Assembly: GCA_902543485.1 (NCBI GenBank)
Contig: CACBYP010000001.1
Location: 186,001-250,000 of the forward strand
DNA from: an uncultured Pelagibacteraceae bacterium
GTDB lineage: Bacteria > Pseudomonadota > Alphaproteobacteria > Pelagibacterales > Pelagibacteraceae
Length of the DNA: 64,000 nt
Direction of reading: 5' to 3'
The translations under genes and the position numbers were made by a program. Of this stretch, positions 8,741 to 18,693 are shown in pieces. The stretch's first letter is position 1. Each line of letters opens with the position of its first letter. Under the pieces are notes generated by a model. It was given only the letters and a program-made list of their open reading frames with translations. It did no database searches and was not told the DNA's origin.

Positions 8741-10242
8741 TAGAATATTCCTTTTTTATTATTCGATTTTAAGTATCTTCTGCTTACTTCAATATTTAGT
8801 TTTGTAAGCTGATTATTTTTTAATTTTTTTAAATTTTGAACATCTTTTAAAAATCTATCACTTTCTTTTTTAGAAATAATATTTTTTGTTAAAATTTTAA
8901 ATTTATTTATATAATCTTTTCTATCAAAAGGTCTTTTGCCGTAAGGATGAGCATCTGCTCTTTCTAATTCCTCAATAATTTTTTTCCCATTATTTAATGT
9001 TACTATAACCTTTGCACCAAAAGATTTCTTTTTTGGATCAGGATCATGGTATTTCTTCGTCCATTTTTTATCTTCATGAGTTTTAATTGATCTCCATATT
9101 TTAATTGTGCTTTTTTTATTAGCTCTTTTTTTAGTATAAGACTTTACATGATGCCAATCTGCATCTTCTAGAGCTACAGCAAAAATATACATTATTGAGT
9201 GATCTAAAGTTTCTCTACTTGCATTTGGATCCATTTTTTGTGGATCATTAGCTCCAGTTCCTATTACATAATGAGTATGATGGCTTGTATAAATATCTAT
9301 TTTTTTAATTGTATTTAAATTATCAATTTTTTTATTAAGAGCTTTTGCAATATCAATTAATGCTTGAGCTTGATATTCTGCAGAATATTCTTTTGTATAC
9401 GTTTCGAGAATGGCTCTCTTTTCTTCGTTCTTTTTAGGCAAAGCAACAAAATATTTAGCATTTTTTCCATCTAATATCCTTGCAATTACACTGTCTTCAC
9501 CTTCATAAATAGGACTCGGAGCTCCTTCACCTCTCATCGTTCTATCTACAGCTTCAATTGCCAATTTTCCTGCATGAGCTGGAGCATACGCCTTCCAACT
9601 TGAAATCTCACCTTTTCTTGATTGTCTTGTTGAAACACTCACATGTAATGCTTGTTGAACACCTTGATAAATAGTTTCTGTATTTAATTTAAGCATTGAT
9701 CCAATACCAGCGGCAACACTTGGTCCCAAGTGAGCGATATGGTCAACTTTGTGTTTATGAAGACAAATAGCTTTTACAAGATTAACTTGAACTTCATAAG
9801 CAGTTATAATTCCTCTTAATAAATCATTTCCATTTTTTTTTAATTGTTGTGCCACTGCTAAAAGAGCAGGAATATTATCACCAGGATGGCTGTAATCAGC
9901 CGCTAGAAATGTATCATGAAAATCTAATTCTCTAACAGCAGTTCCATTTGCCCACGCAGCCCATTCACAATCAAATTTAAGTTTTGAATTTATGCCAAAA
10001 AGATTAGCTCCATTTTTTCTAACATGTTTTTTTGCCATTTCTCTTGCAGATATTACAGGTCTTCTATTTAAAGAAGCTATAGCAACAGAAGCGTTATCAA
10101 TAATTCTATTAATAACCATTTCTACTGAATTTTTATTTAATTTAGCATTATCACTTGCTATCTCTGCTATTTTCCAAGCAAGCTGTTTCTTCTTTGGAAG
10201 ATTTATTTTTGATGGATATACTTTAATTGTATGCAATAACAA
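8740..10242 (-). CDS. prpD: 2-methylcitrate dehydratase (MmgE/PrpD family)
   Basis: 500 aa MmgE/PrpD-like protein ([33 protein letters not shown]); cluster context. Confidence 0.88.
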   Translation of the reverse strand: MLLHTIKVYPSKINLPKKKQLAWKIAEIASDNAKLNKNSVEMVINRIIDNASVAIASLNRRPVISAREMAKKHVRKNGANLFGINSKLKFDCEWAAWANGTAVRELDFHDTFLAADYSHPGDNIPALLAVAQQLKKNGNDLLRGIITAYEVQVNLVKAICLHKHKVDHIAHLGPSVAAGIGSMLKLNTETIYQGVQQALHVSVSTRQSRKGEISSWKAYAPAHAGKLAIEAVDRTMRGEGAPSPIYEGEDSVIARILDGKNAKYFVALPKKNEEKRAILETYTKEYSAEYQAQALIDIAKALNKKIDNLNTIKKIDIYTSHHTHYVIGTGANDPQKMDPNASRETLDHSIMYIFAVALEDADWHHVKSYTKKRANKKSTIKIWRSIKTHEDKKWTKKYHDPDPKKKSFGAKVIVTLNNGKKIIEELERADAHPYGKRPFDRKDYINKFKILTKNIISKKESDRFLKDVQNLKKLKNNQLTKLNIEVSRRYLKSNNKKGIF

Positions 10243-10295
10243 AATAACTCCTAATTTGTGATTTTGTTTTAATAGTTAAAATAAATTAATCAATA

Positions 10296-10976
10296 TTAAA
10301 GATATTGAGATACAATTTTTTCAATACCTACAAAGTCTTTTATTAAGTGATTATGATAAATTTCATCAATATTTTTTTCAGTATATCCATCCTCTAATAA
10401 AATCATTGGAATATCTGCCGCTTTAGCTGCATTTGCATCCGACTCACTATCACCAATCATAATTGATTTATTTTTACTACCATCTAAAATTTCTATGATT
10501 GTTGTTATATGTCTCGGATCAGGTTTACAATAATCAAAAGTATTATAACCCGCAACATACTCGAAGTAATCATATATTCCAATTTTTTTTAAAAGATCTA
10601 CTGCAAGATGTTCCGTTTTATTTGTACATACAGCCATTGATATATTTTCTTTTTTACACCAATTTAAAAAATCTTTTACACCAGGCATCAGTGTACTTTC
10701 ATTTAAAATATTTTTTCCATAATAAGAAATAAATTCATCTGTCATTTCATTTTTAATTTTCTCATTAATCGAAGTTAATTCTTTTTTGGCCTGGCTCCAT
10801 ATAGATCTACCAATCATTGCACCAGCTCCTTGACCAACAGTATTTTTAAGTTCATCAAGAGATTTTGTGGGGTATCCAAATTTCTTCATAACATGGTTAT
10901 GAGCAAGCATTAGATCAGGTGCTGTGTCTACTAACGTACCATCTAAATCAAAAAGAACTGTGAATTTTTGTGTCAT
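10296..10976 (-). CDS. gph: HAD-family phosphatase, phosphoglycolate phosphatase-like
   Basis: DLDGTLVDTAPD motif, MIGDSESDANAAKAA motif. Confidence 0.85.
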   Translation of the reverse strand: MTQKFTVLFDLDGTLVDTAPDLMLAHNHVMKKFGYPTKSLDELKNTVGQGAGAMIGRSIWSQAKKELTSINEKIKNEMTDEFISYYGKNILNESTLMPGVKDFLNWCKKENISMAVCTNKTEHLAVDLLKKIGIYDYFEYVAGYNTFDYCKPDPRHITTIIEILDGSKNKSIMIGDSESDANAAKAADIPMILLEDGYTEKNIDEIYHNHLIKDFVGIEKIVSQYL

Positions 10977-11045
10977 TTAAAAAGTATTAATAAGAAATAA
11001 ATTGTGAATTAATTAAATCAATACCCAGTTATATACAACTATCTA

Positions 11046-11654
11046 ATGAATAGTCAAAATTTACAAAATAAACTTAGAGATAAATTTTTAAAAAAAGGTG
11101 TCAAAATGAAGGGGCCTGAGACAGTTTTTTTTTCTAAAGATACTAAAATTGGAAAAAATGTAGAGATAGAACCTTACGTTGTGTTTGCCGATAAAGTGAA
11201 AATAGGAAACAATGTAAAAATTTTATCTTTCTCTCATCTTGAGGGTGTTAAAATAGATAATGATGTAAGTGTAGGTCCATATGCACGTTTAAGATCTGGA
11301 ACAAAAATAAAATCTGGATCAAAAATTGGAAATTTTGTTGAGGTAAAAAAGTCTATAATAAATAAAAATTCTAAAATTAATCATCTATCATATATTGGAG
11401 ATGCTCTAGTGGGGAAGGCAGTTAATATTGGAGCTGGAACAATAACTTGTAATTATGATGGAAGAAAAAAAAGTAAAACAAATATTAAGGATAAAGTATT
11501 TGTAGGTTCAAATACATCTTTAGTGGCACCAGTTACTCTGAATGAAAAAAGTGTCATAGGTGCAGGTTCAGTAATTACTAAAAATGTAAGCAAAGGGTCG
11601 TTGGCATTAACAAGATCAAATCAAAAAGAAAAGAAAAATTACAAAAAGAAATAA
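11046..11654 (+). CDS. GlmU-type acetyltransferase domain only (left-handed beta-helix; no uridyltransferase domain)
   Basis: [37 protein letters not shown] matches the GlmU acetyltransferase active site; protein is only 202 aa. Confidence 0.85.
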   Translation: MNSQNLQNKLRDKFLKKGVKMKGPETVFFSKDTKIGKNVEIEPYVVFADKVKIGNNVKILSFSHLEGVKIDNDVSVGPYARLRSGTKIKSGSKIGNFVEVKKSIINKNSKINHLSYIGDALVGKAVNIGAGTITCNYDGRKKSKTNIKDKVFVGSNTSLVAPVTLNEKSVIGAGSVITKNVSKGSLALTRSNQKEKKNYKKK

Positions 11655-11660
11655 TAAGTA

Positions 11661-13481
11661 ATGTGTGGAATAGTTGGAATTACAAGCTCTAAAGAAGTTA
11701 CTCCCAGAATTATAAGTTCATTAAAAAAACTTGAGTATAGAGGCTATGACTCTGCAGGTTTAGCAACTCTTTCAAATGGAAATATAAATGAGGTAAAATG
11801 TGAGGGTAGGGTAGACGCTTTAGAGAAAAACATTATACAAACCAAAATATCTGGCTCAATTGGTATCGGACATGTTAGGTGGGCAACTCATGGAAAACCT
11901 AGTTCAATAAATGCACATCCTCATTCATCAGAAGATGTATCTGTCGTTCATAATGGTATAATTGAAAATTCAACTATTCTAAAAAAGTTATTAGAAAATA
12001 AAGGTTATAAGTTTAAATCTCAAACAGACACAGAAGTAATAGTTCATTTGGTAACTGATTATTTAAAAAAAAATAACCTTAAAAATACAATTATAAAAGT
12101 TTTAAAAAAATTACACGGTAGTTTTGCGCTAGGAATAATATTTAAAGACCAACCAGACTTAATAGTTGGGGCAAGAAGAGGCTCTCCTCTTGCAGTTGGT
12201 TATGGTCCAAACGAACATTATCTTGGTTCAGATTCTTATGCACTAAAGTCAATGACAAATAAAATTTCATATTTAAATGATGGAGAGTTTTGTATTTTAA
12301 AAAAGGATCAAGTGGAATTTTTTGATGCTGATGGAACCAAAGTTAATAAAAAGATTTTAAATCTTTCTAAAGATGATCAAAATTACGAAAAAGGAGATTA
12401 CAAATATTATATGGCCAAAGAAATAGATGAGCAGCCAATTACTTTAAAAAATTGTATTAATGAGTACATCGACAAATATAATAAAGAGATAAATATTTAT
12501 AATTTTCCTTGGAAAATAAATGAAATTACATCATTGGTTTTAGTTGGATGCGGAACAGCATATCACTCATGCCTTGTTGCCAAGTATTGGTTTGAACAAA
12601 ATACAAGTTTAGATGTGAGTGTTGATATAGCTTCTGAATTTAGATATCGAAAAATTAAATTTAAAAAAGATTGTCTTTATGTTTTTGTTTCTCAATCTGG
12701 AGAGACTGCAGATACATTTGCTGCATTAGATTTGTGCAAAAAGAATAAAGTTAAAACCTGTGCAGTAGTAAATGTTGTTGAAAGTTCAATTGCAAGAGAT
12801 GCAGATCTAGTTTTACCTATTCATTGTGGCCCAGAAGTAGGTGTTGCATCGACAAAGGCTTTTTTAGGACAAATGTTAGTACTTTATTTATTATGCACGA
12901 AACTTTCTTATGAACAAAAATCAATTAATAAAAAGGACTATCAAAAGAAGATAAAAGATTTACTTACTTTGTCTAAATCTGCAAAAAATACTTTAAATAT
13001 TGAAGATAAAATTGAAAGACTTGGAAAGGATTTTGCTAATTCTAAAGGATCAATGTTTTTGGGCAGAGGTTATTCATATCCAATTGCACTTGAAGGTGCT
13101 TTAAAACTTAAAGAGCTTGCTTATGTTCATGCTGAAGGTTATCCAGCAGGGGAAATGAAACATGGACCTCTTGCACTCATAGAAGAAGGTATGCCGGTAG
13201 TAGTAATTGCTCCAAGGGATGAGCATTACAAAAAAACTATTTCAAACATGCAAGAAGTTATATCTAGAGGCGCAAAAGTTTTACTAATAACAAATAAAAG
13301 CACTGATGAAATTTATTCTGAAAATATATGGGAACAAATAGCAGTAGATAACATTTCTGATGAACTTATTCCTTTTTTGACAACCATACCTTTGCAAAAG
13401 TTGGCTTATTATTCTGCACTCGATAAAGGGTATGATATAGATAAACCAAGAAATTTAGCAAAATCTGTGACTGTTGAATAG
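11661..13481 (+). CDS. glmS: Glucosamine--fructose-6-phosphate aminotransferase
   Basis: MCGIVGI N-terminal Ntn glutaminase, SIS domains, C-terminal DKPRNLAKSVTVE. Confidence 0.97.
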   Translation: MCGIVGITSSKEVTPRIISSLKKLEYRGYDSAGLATLSNGNINEVKCEGRVDALEKNIIQTKISGSIGIGHVRWATHGKPSSINAHPHSSEDVSVVHNGIIENSTILKKLLENKGYKFKSQTDTEVIVHLVTDYLKKNNLKNTIIKVLKKLHGSFALGIIFKDQPDLIVGARRGSPLAVGYGPNEHYLGSDSYALKSMTNKISYLNDGEFCILKKDQVEFFDADGTKVNKKILNLSKDDQNYEKGDYKYYMAKEIDEQPITLKNCINEYIDKYNKEINIYNFPWKINEITSLVLVGCGTAYHSCLVAKYWFEQNTSLDVSVDIASEFRYRKIKFKKDCLYVFVSQSGETADTFAALDLCKKNKVKTCAVVNVVESSIARDADLVLPIHCGPEVGVASTKAFLGQMLVLYLLCTKLSYEQKSINKKDYQKKIKDLLTLSKSAKNTLNIEDKIERLGKDFANSKGSMFLGRGYSYPIALEGALKLKELAYVHAEGYPAGEMKHGPLALIEEGMPVVVIAPRDEHYKKTISNMQEVISRGAKVLLITNKSTDEIYSENIWEQIAVDNISDELIPFLTTIPLQKLAYYSALDKGYDIDKPRNLAKSVTVE

Positions 13482-15062
13482 ATGTTATTAAAAAATGATT
13501 ATATAAATTATATATCACTAATAATTATATTCTTTTTAATAACCATCTTTTTAAATCCTAACTTTAATTTCTCAATAGACTCACTAAAGCATTGGTCCAC
13601 TTACAATAGAGATGACATTGTTTTTGTTTATGGAACTTTAATTTATAATGATGGCATTGAACAACAACACTTAGATCATCCATCTCTTTTTACATTTATT
13701 TTTACCTCATTTTTTTACAAAATTTTCTATTTTTTTGGTTTTTTAGATAATTATAGCTTGAGTCAGCTTATAAAAGGTCAAGGAGAAATAAACTTAAATT
13801 TAAGTAAATTCTTTTTTGTTTCTAAATTTGTAATTCTTTTATTTTCAAGCTTATCTTTAATATTACTTTACAAAATTTTGTTTTTTTTATGTAAAAATAA
13901 ATTTATATCATTTGCATCGTGTTATTTATTTGTTTTTTCGACTGGTTTCATAGCGAGTTCTAATAGATTAGAAAGTGGATTAATCTCATTATTTTTAATT
14001 TTGTTATGTTTATATTTTTTTTTAAAATTTCTTCACTCAGATAAAAAATTAAATATATTTTTTTTTGTATTAGGTTTTATTTTTCTATTTTCTGCAATGA
14101 TGCAAAAAAAAATTATATATTTTTGTGTTCCTTTTTTACTTATATCGTTAGTTCCAGTATTAAAAAAAAATAAAATAAATTATATAAATTATTTTTTTTT
14201 TAATAAAAATTTAAATTATAAATTTTTTTTAACTATAATTTACCTCGTAGTTATTACGTTTATCACTTATAAAACTTTAATTAATAATACTTTTTTCTTA
14301 AGTAGAGACTTAGATTTTATATTTTTGATTATAAATTTTTTTGGTTTAAATTTAATTTTATTTTTTTACATACAGTATTATCAAAATCGTAATTATGAAA
14401 ATTTATTAACTTTTAATATTGCAATTGGAGTTACTTATTTTGTTTATAAATATTTTCTTTTATTCTTTTTTAATACACCGATATCGATATGGTCAATTTC
14501 TTTTACAAATTTTATTGGACATTTAAATATGTTTACTACCCATGAAGTTAAAGGAGCTTTATCATTTGATACCCTAGATATATATATTTTTAACTTAATT
14601 GATCATTTAAAATTTGTATTTTCTAAGTATTTATTTAATTTCTCTTTTCAATTCTTACTTATTTGGTTTAATATTTTTTTATTTATCTTCTATTTTAAAG
14701 TACTAAAATTAATAGAGAAAATAGTCATTTGCTCTCTAATCTTTGGCTTTTTTTTTGTACAATCCATAATTTTATTTAGATATGAACAAGATACTTATTT
14801 TCTGAACTCAGAAATATTATTAATTCTTCCTTTAGTTTATTCATTAAGAAATTTAAGATTTAATAAAATTATAATTTTTACTTTTATTTTTTTTATAACA
14901 TTAAGTAATTTTAATTTTATTCAATCAATTCGATATGATAATTCACAAAGTTATTGCAATTCTATTTTAGGAAATAAAGATTTTCCTAAATATTATAAAT
15001 ATTGGACTAAAAACATTCCTTTGGAAATAATAAATAATTTTTGTAAAGATAAATCCTTATAG
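13482..15062 (+). CDS. Polytopic membrane protein, GT39/PMT-like glycosyltransferase candidate
   Basis: 526 aa multi-TM, Phe/Ile/Leu-rich, with acidic residues after the first TM segment; next to glycosyltransferase genes. Confidence 0.5.
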   Translation: MLLKNDYINYISLIIIFFLITIFLNPNFNFSIDSLKHWSTYNRDDIVFVYGTLIYNDGIEQQHLDHPSLFTFIFTSFFYKIFYFFGFLDNYSLSQLIKGQGEINLNLSKFFFVSKFVILLFSSLSLILLYKILFFLCKNKFISFASCYLFVFSTGFIASSNRLESGLISLFLILLCLYFFLKFLHSDKKLNIFFFVLGFIFLFSAMMQKKIIYFCVPFLLISLVPVLKKNKINYINYFFFNKNLNYKFFLTIIYLVVITFITYKTLINNTFFLSRDLDFIFLIINFFGLNLILFFYIQYYQNRNYENLLTFNIAIGVTYFVYKYFLLFFFNTPISIWSISFTNFIGHLNMFTTHEVKGALSFDTLDIYIFNLIDHLKFVFSKYLFNFSFQFLLIWFNIFLFIFYFKVLKLIEKIVICSLIFGFFFVQSIILFRYEQDTYFLNSEILLILPLVYSLRNLRFNKIIIFTFIFFITLSNFNFIQSIRYDNSQSYCNSILGNKDFPKYYKYWTKNIPLEIINNFCKDKSL

Positions 15063-15063
15063 G

Positions 15064-15750
15064 TTATTTTCTTATAAAATAGGCATCTATATGTTGTATC
15101 TTTTGATCGAAATTGAACTTAACTTTTGTGATCGTGACTAAGCTATAATTATAAAAATTAAGATAATTTACTATATCAAAAAAATTATTCTTATTAAATT
15201 CTATCTCAACTTTTAATAAATTAATTAATTTTTTTTTTAGTAAATACTTTGATCCCTTTAAAATATTAAAATCTTCTCCTTCACAATCTATTTTTATAAT
15301 GTCATAAGTTTCTTTTTTTTTATTGGACTTATAAAATTCATCCAAAGAAATACAATCAATATTATATACAGATTTATTTTTTAAATTTTTAAAAATTGAT
15401 TTTTTATTATTTTTTATTGTAGATTGTGATGTAATTTCTTTTTCATAGAATCTAGCAACTTTTTTCTTGTTAGATAATGCTAAATTGTAAAATTTAAATT
15501 TTTTATTAATATATTTTTTTTTTAAAACTTCATAACAAGATTTTGATGGTTCAAATGCATAAATTTTTTTTATTTTTAAATTATTTTTTATCAAATCTAG
15601 ATATGAACCCAAATTACAACCCAAATCCAAAATTGTAACTTTTTTCTTTTTAAATAATTTTTGTAAAAATTTTTTTTCATCACAACTATTAGATAATAAG
15701 TAAGCTAAAGATCCTTCAATATTTTGGTATATCTTTAGTAATTTTGTCAT
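15064..15750 (-). CDS. FkbM-family methyltransferase
   Basis: ILDLGCNLGSYLDLIKNN SAM-binding motif, YAFEPS, IIKIDCEGEDFNILKG motif. Confidence 0.85.
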   Translation of the reverse strand: MTKLLKIYQNIEGSLAYLLSNSCDEKKFLQKLFKKKKVTILDLGCNLGSYLDLIKNNLKIKKIYAFEPSKSCYEVLKKKYINKKFKFYNLALSNKKKVARFYEKEITSQSTIKNNKKSIFKNLKNKSVYNIDCISLDEFYKSNKKKETYDIIKIDCEGEDFNILKGSKYLLKKKLINLLKVEIEFNKNNFFDIVNYLNFYNYSLVTITKVKFNFDQKIQHIDAYFIRK

Positions 15751-16427
15751 TTAATAAAAAATAATATTATCATCCCGTACAATATCTTTGCTCCATCTAT
15801 AAAAGATCTAACTTTCGGTATCCCATCATATCTTCTTTTTTCAATTGTTGATATGTAAATACAATTTAAATTTTGCCTTTTAGCTTTTATTGGAAATTCT
15901 ACGCAAAATGAAAAATCATTAAATTTATAATTAATTTTTTTAAATTCTTTTACTTTACATAAGAAAAATGTGTGAAGGATATCGTTTAATTCTAAATTAA
16001 AAAAAATCTTACCTAAAATTGTAAATATTCTATTACCAATATAAGTTAGAATTGTATCATCAAGGCTACCTGCTCCTTCTCCATAACGTTCTGCATATAT
16101 TACATCAGGTTTTCTTTTTTTTAATATTGTGTAAAATTTTTTTAAATATATAGGATCTTTAGATCCATCAGCATCAAAGATTATAAAATATTTAGTTTTT
16201 ACTGAATTAACACCTTTGATTATTGCATCTCCATAACCTAATTTATTTTGTTTGATAACTTTACATTTATTTTTTTTTGCTACATCAATAGTTTTATCTT
16301 TTGATTTACCATCAATTATAATTATTTCTTTATATAATTTTTTGTATTTCTTGAACTTTTTTAATAGTTTTTTTAAGCTAGCCTCTTCATCTCTAGCAGG
16401 AATTATTATTGATAAATCTTTTTTCAT
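15747..16427 (-). CDS. Glycosyltransferase family 2 (polyprenyl-phosphate sugar transferase-like)
   Basis: SIIIPARDEEASL, IIIDGKSKDKT, IIFDADGSKDP motifs. Confidence 0.88.
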   Translation of the reverse strand: MKKDLSIIIPARDEEASLKKLLKKFKKYKKLYKEIIIIDGKSKDKTIDVAKKNKCKVIKQNKLGYGDAIIKGVNSVKTKYFIIFDADGSKDPIYLKKFYTILKKRKPDVIYAERYGEGAGSLDDTILTYIGNRIFTILGKIFFNLELNDILHTFFLCKVKEFKKINYKFNDFSFCVEFPIKAKRQNLNCIYISTIEKRRYDGIPKVRSFIDGAKILYGMIILFFIK

Positions 16428-16487
16428 ATATTTATAAATAATATCTGTTTACATTAGAATTTATTTAAATATATACTCATCTCTAAG

Positions 16488-17873
16488 TTGTATATGAAAA
16501 ACTGGAAAATAAATAGCTGGAGAAAATACCCCGTTAAACATATTCCTCAATATGAAGATAAAAAGGAATTGGAGATGGTTTTAAATAAATTGAAAACCTT
16601 TCCTCCGTTAGTTTTTGCGGGTGAAACAAGACATTTAAAAGATCAGTTGGCGATGGTCAATGATGGAAAAGCATTTCTATTACAAGGTGGTGATTGCGCA
16701 GAAAGTTTTGCAGAATTTCATCCTGACAATATAAGAGATACTTTTAAGGTTATTCTACAAATGGCATTGGTGATGACTTACTCTGCATCTTTACCTATTG
16801 TAAAACTTGGAAGAATTGCTGGACAATTTTCAAAACCAAGAAGTGCTCCAACTGAAAAGCAAGGAGATAAAGAGTTACCAAGTTATTTGGGAGATAATAT
16901 AAATGCAATTGATTTTAATGAAAAAGCTAGAAGACCCGATCCAAAAAGAATGTTTAAGGCTTATTCTCAATCTGCATCAACTTTAAACCTTTTAAGAGCA
17001 TTTTCAAAAGGCGGTTTTGCTGACCTAAACAAAGTTCATTTATGGAACTTAGATTATATTAAAAAAAGTCCACAAGCTAAAAAATTTAAAGAGTTAGAGG
17101 ATAAAATAGCAGATGCACTAGCATTTATGGATGCTTGTGGAATTACATCTAATTTTAATAATAGATTGTACACTGTTAACTTTTGGACTTCTCATGAAGC
17201 TTTGCACTTACCTTTTGAAGAAAGTATGACAAGAGTAGACTCAACCACAGGTGAATATCACGATACTTCAGCTCACTTTGTCTGGATAGGAGATAGAACA
17301 AGACAATTAGATGGAGGACATGTTGAATTTTGTAAAGGAATAGAAAATCCAATTGGTATCAAATGTGGTCCAACTTCAAAACCTGATGAGATTGCAAAAA
17401 TATGTGAAGTTATAAATCCTAAAAATGAAAAAGGAAAAATAACTTTAATCTCAAGATTTGGTCATCAGAACGTTGAAAAATTCTTACCAAAATTAATTAG
17501 AGGAATTAAAAAGGAAGGTGTAAATGTTGTCTGGTCATGTGATCCAATGCATGGAAATACAATTAAATCAACTACTGGTTTTAAAACGAGACCGTTTAAT
17601 GATGTTGTAAGCGAAGTTAAAAATGTATTTGCAGTTCATCAAGCAGAAGGTTCCTATGCAGGAGGTCTTCATGTTGAAATGACAGGACAAGATGTGACAG
17701 AGTGTACTGGTGGAGCAAAGAAAATATCAGATGCAGATTTATCAAGCAGATACCACACGCACTGCGATCCAAGATTGAACTCTGATCAAGCTATAGAATT
17801 AGCATTTTTAATTTCAGATGAGATAAAAAAGAATAGTTTGTATTCTAAATCTGCAATTAAAGCGGCATCTTAA
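16488..17873 (+). CDS. 3-deoxy-7-phosphoheptulonate synthase, class II
   Basis: LLQGGDCAESF, WSCDPMHGNT, EMTGQDVTECTGG are class II (plant-type) DAHP synthase motifs. Confidence 0.95.
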   Translation: MYMKNWKINSWRKYPVKHIPQYEDKKELEMVLNKLKTFPPLVFAGETRHLKDQLAMVNDGKAFLLQGGDCAESFAEFHPDNIRDTFKVILQMALVMTYSASLPIVKLGRIAGQFSKPRSAPTEKQGDKELPSYLGDNINAIDFNEKARRPDPKRMFKAYSQSASTLNLLRAFSKGGFADLNKVHLWNLDYIKKSPQAKKFKELEDKIADALAFMDACGITSNFNNRLYTVNFWTSHEALHLPFEESMTRVDSTTGEYHDTSAHFVWIGDRTRQLDGGHVEFCKGIENPIGIKCGPTSKPDEIAKICEVINPKNEKGKITLISRFGHQNVEKFLPKLIRGIKKEGVNVVWSCDPMHGNTIKSTTGFKTRPFNDVVSEVKNVFAVHQAEGSYAGGLHVEMTGQDVTECTGGAKKISDADLSSRYHTHCDPRLNSDQAIELAFLISDEIKKNSLYSKSAIKAAS

Positions 17874-17910
17874 CAGTTTAAAAATAAATTTTTTTTCTTA
17901 TATTAAATTT

Positions 17911-18648
17911 ATGACGCCTAAAGATAAAGTAAATCACATTAAAAGCTGGATTTCAGATTATGTGAATTCTATGCCAAAAAAAGCTCAATCTTTAGTAATT
18001 GGTATTTCAGGTGGAATAGACTCTTCTGTTTCAAGTACACTAAGTGCAATGACAGGTTTAAAAACAATTGTTTTATCAATGCCTATTAAACAAAAATCTG
18101 CACAACATGACCTAAGTTTGGCTCATCAAGAATGGTTAAAGAGGAATTTTAGCAATGTAGAGGGACACACATTAGAATTAGATAGTTTGTTTAAAACATT
18201 TGAAGGAACACTAAACAATTTTGGTAGTGAGCACGGGATGGCAAATTCCAGAGCAAGATTAAGAATGACAACACTTTATCAAGTAGCTGCTGCTAATAAC
18301 GGGATAGTTGTCGGAACAGGAAATAAAGTAGAAGATTTTGGAGTCGGTTTTTATACAAAATACGGTGATGGTGGAGTAGATATTTCTCCAATAGCAGATT
18401 GCAATAAAACTGAGGTATGGGAGCTTGGCAAAGAGCTTGGAATTTTAAAAGAGATTATTGACGCTCCTCCTACAGATGGTTTATGGGATGATGGTCGTAC
18501 TGATGAGGGACAGCTTGGTTTATCATATAAAGAATTAGAAGAAGCAATGGATAATGAAAATTCTGTAAATAGAGATAAATATAATTCAATTCGAAGTGCA
18601 AATTTGCATAAAATGGAACCTATTCCAGTATGCAAAATTCCTAATTAA
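17911..18648 (+). CDS. nadE: NH3-dependent NAD+ synthetase
   Basis: GISGGIDSSVSS PP-loop motif; no glutaminase domain. Confidence 0.92.
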   Translation: MTPKDKVNHIKSWISDYVNSMPKKAQSLVIGISGGIDSSVSSTLSAMTGLKTIVLSMPIKQKSAQHDLSLAHQEWLKRNFSNVEGHTLELDSLFKTFEGTLNNFGSEHGMANSRARLRMTTLYQVAAANNGIVVGTGNKVEDFGVGFYTKYGDGGVDISPIADCNKTEVWELGKELGILKEIIDAPPTDGLWDDGRTDEGQLGLSYKELEEAMDNENSVNRDKYNSIRSANLHKMEPIPVCKIPN

Positions 18649-18652
18649 TCAA

Positions 18653-18670
18653 ATAGATTCACAAATCTAT
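18653..18670. repeat. Short inverted repeat downstream of nadE
   Basis: ATAGATT-CACA-AATCTAT; no clear T-run after it. Confidence 0.35.
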
Positions 18671-18693
18671 AATTTAAGTATATTCCTAGTTGT

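Noticed and set aside
13482-15062. Long poly-T/poly-A tracts as phase-variation switches
   Set aside because: Homopolymer runs occur throughout this AT-rich genome and the frame is intact; no evidence of slippage from one sequence
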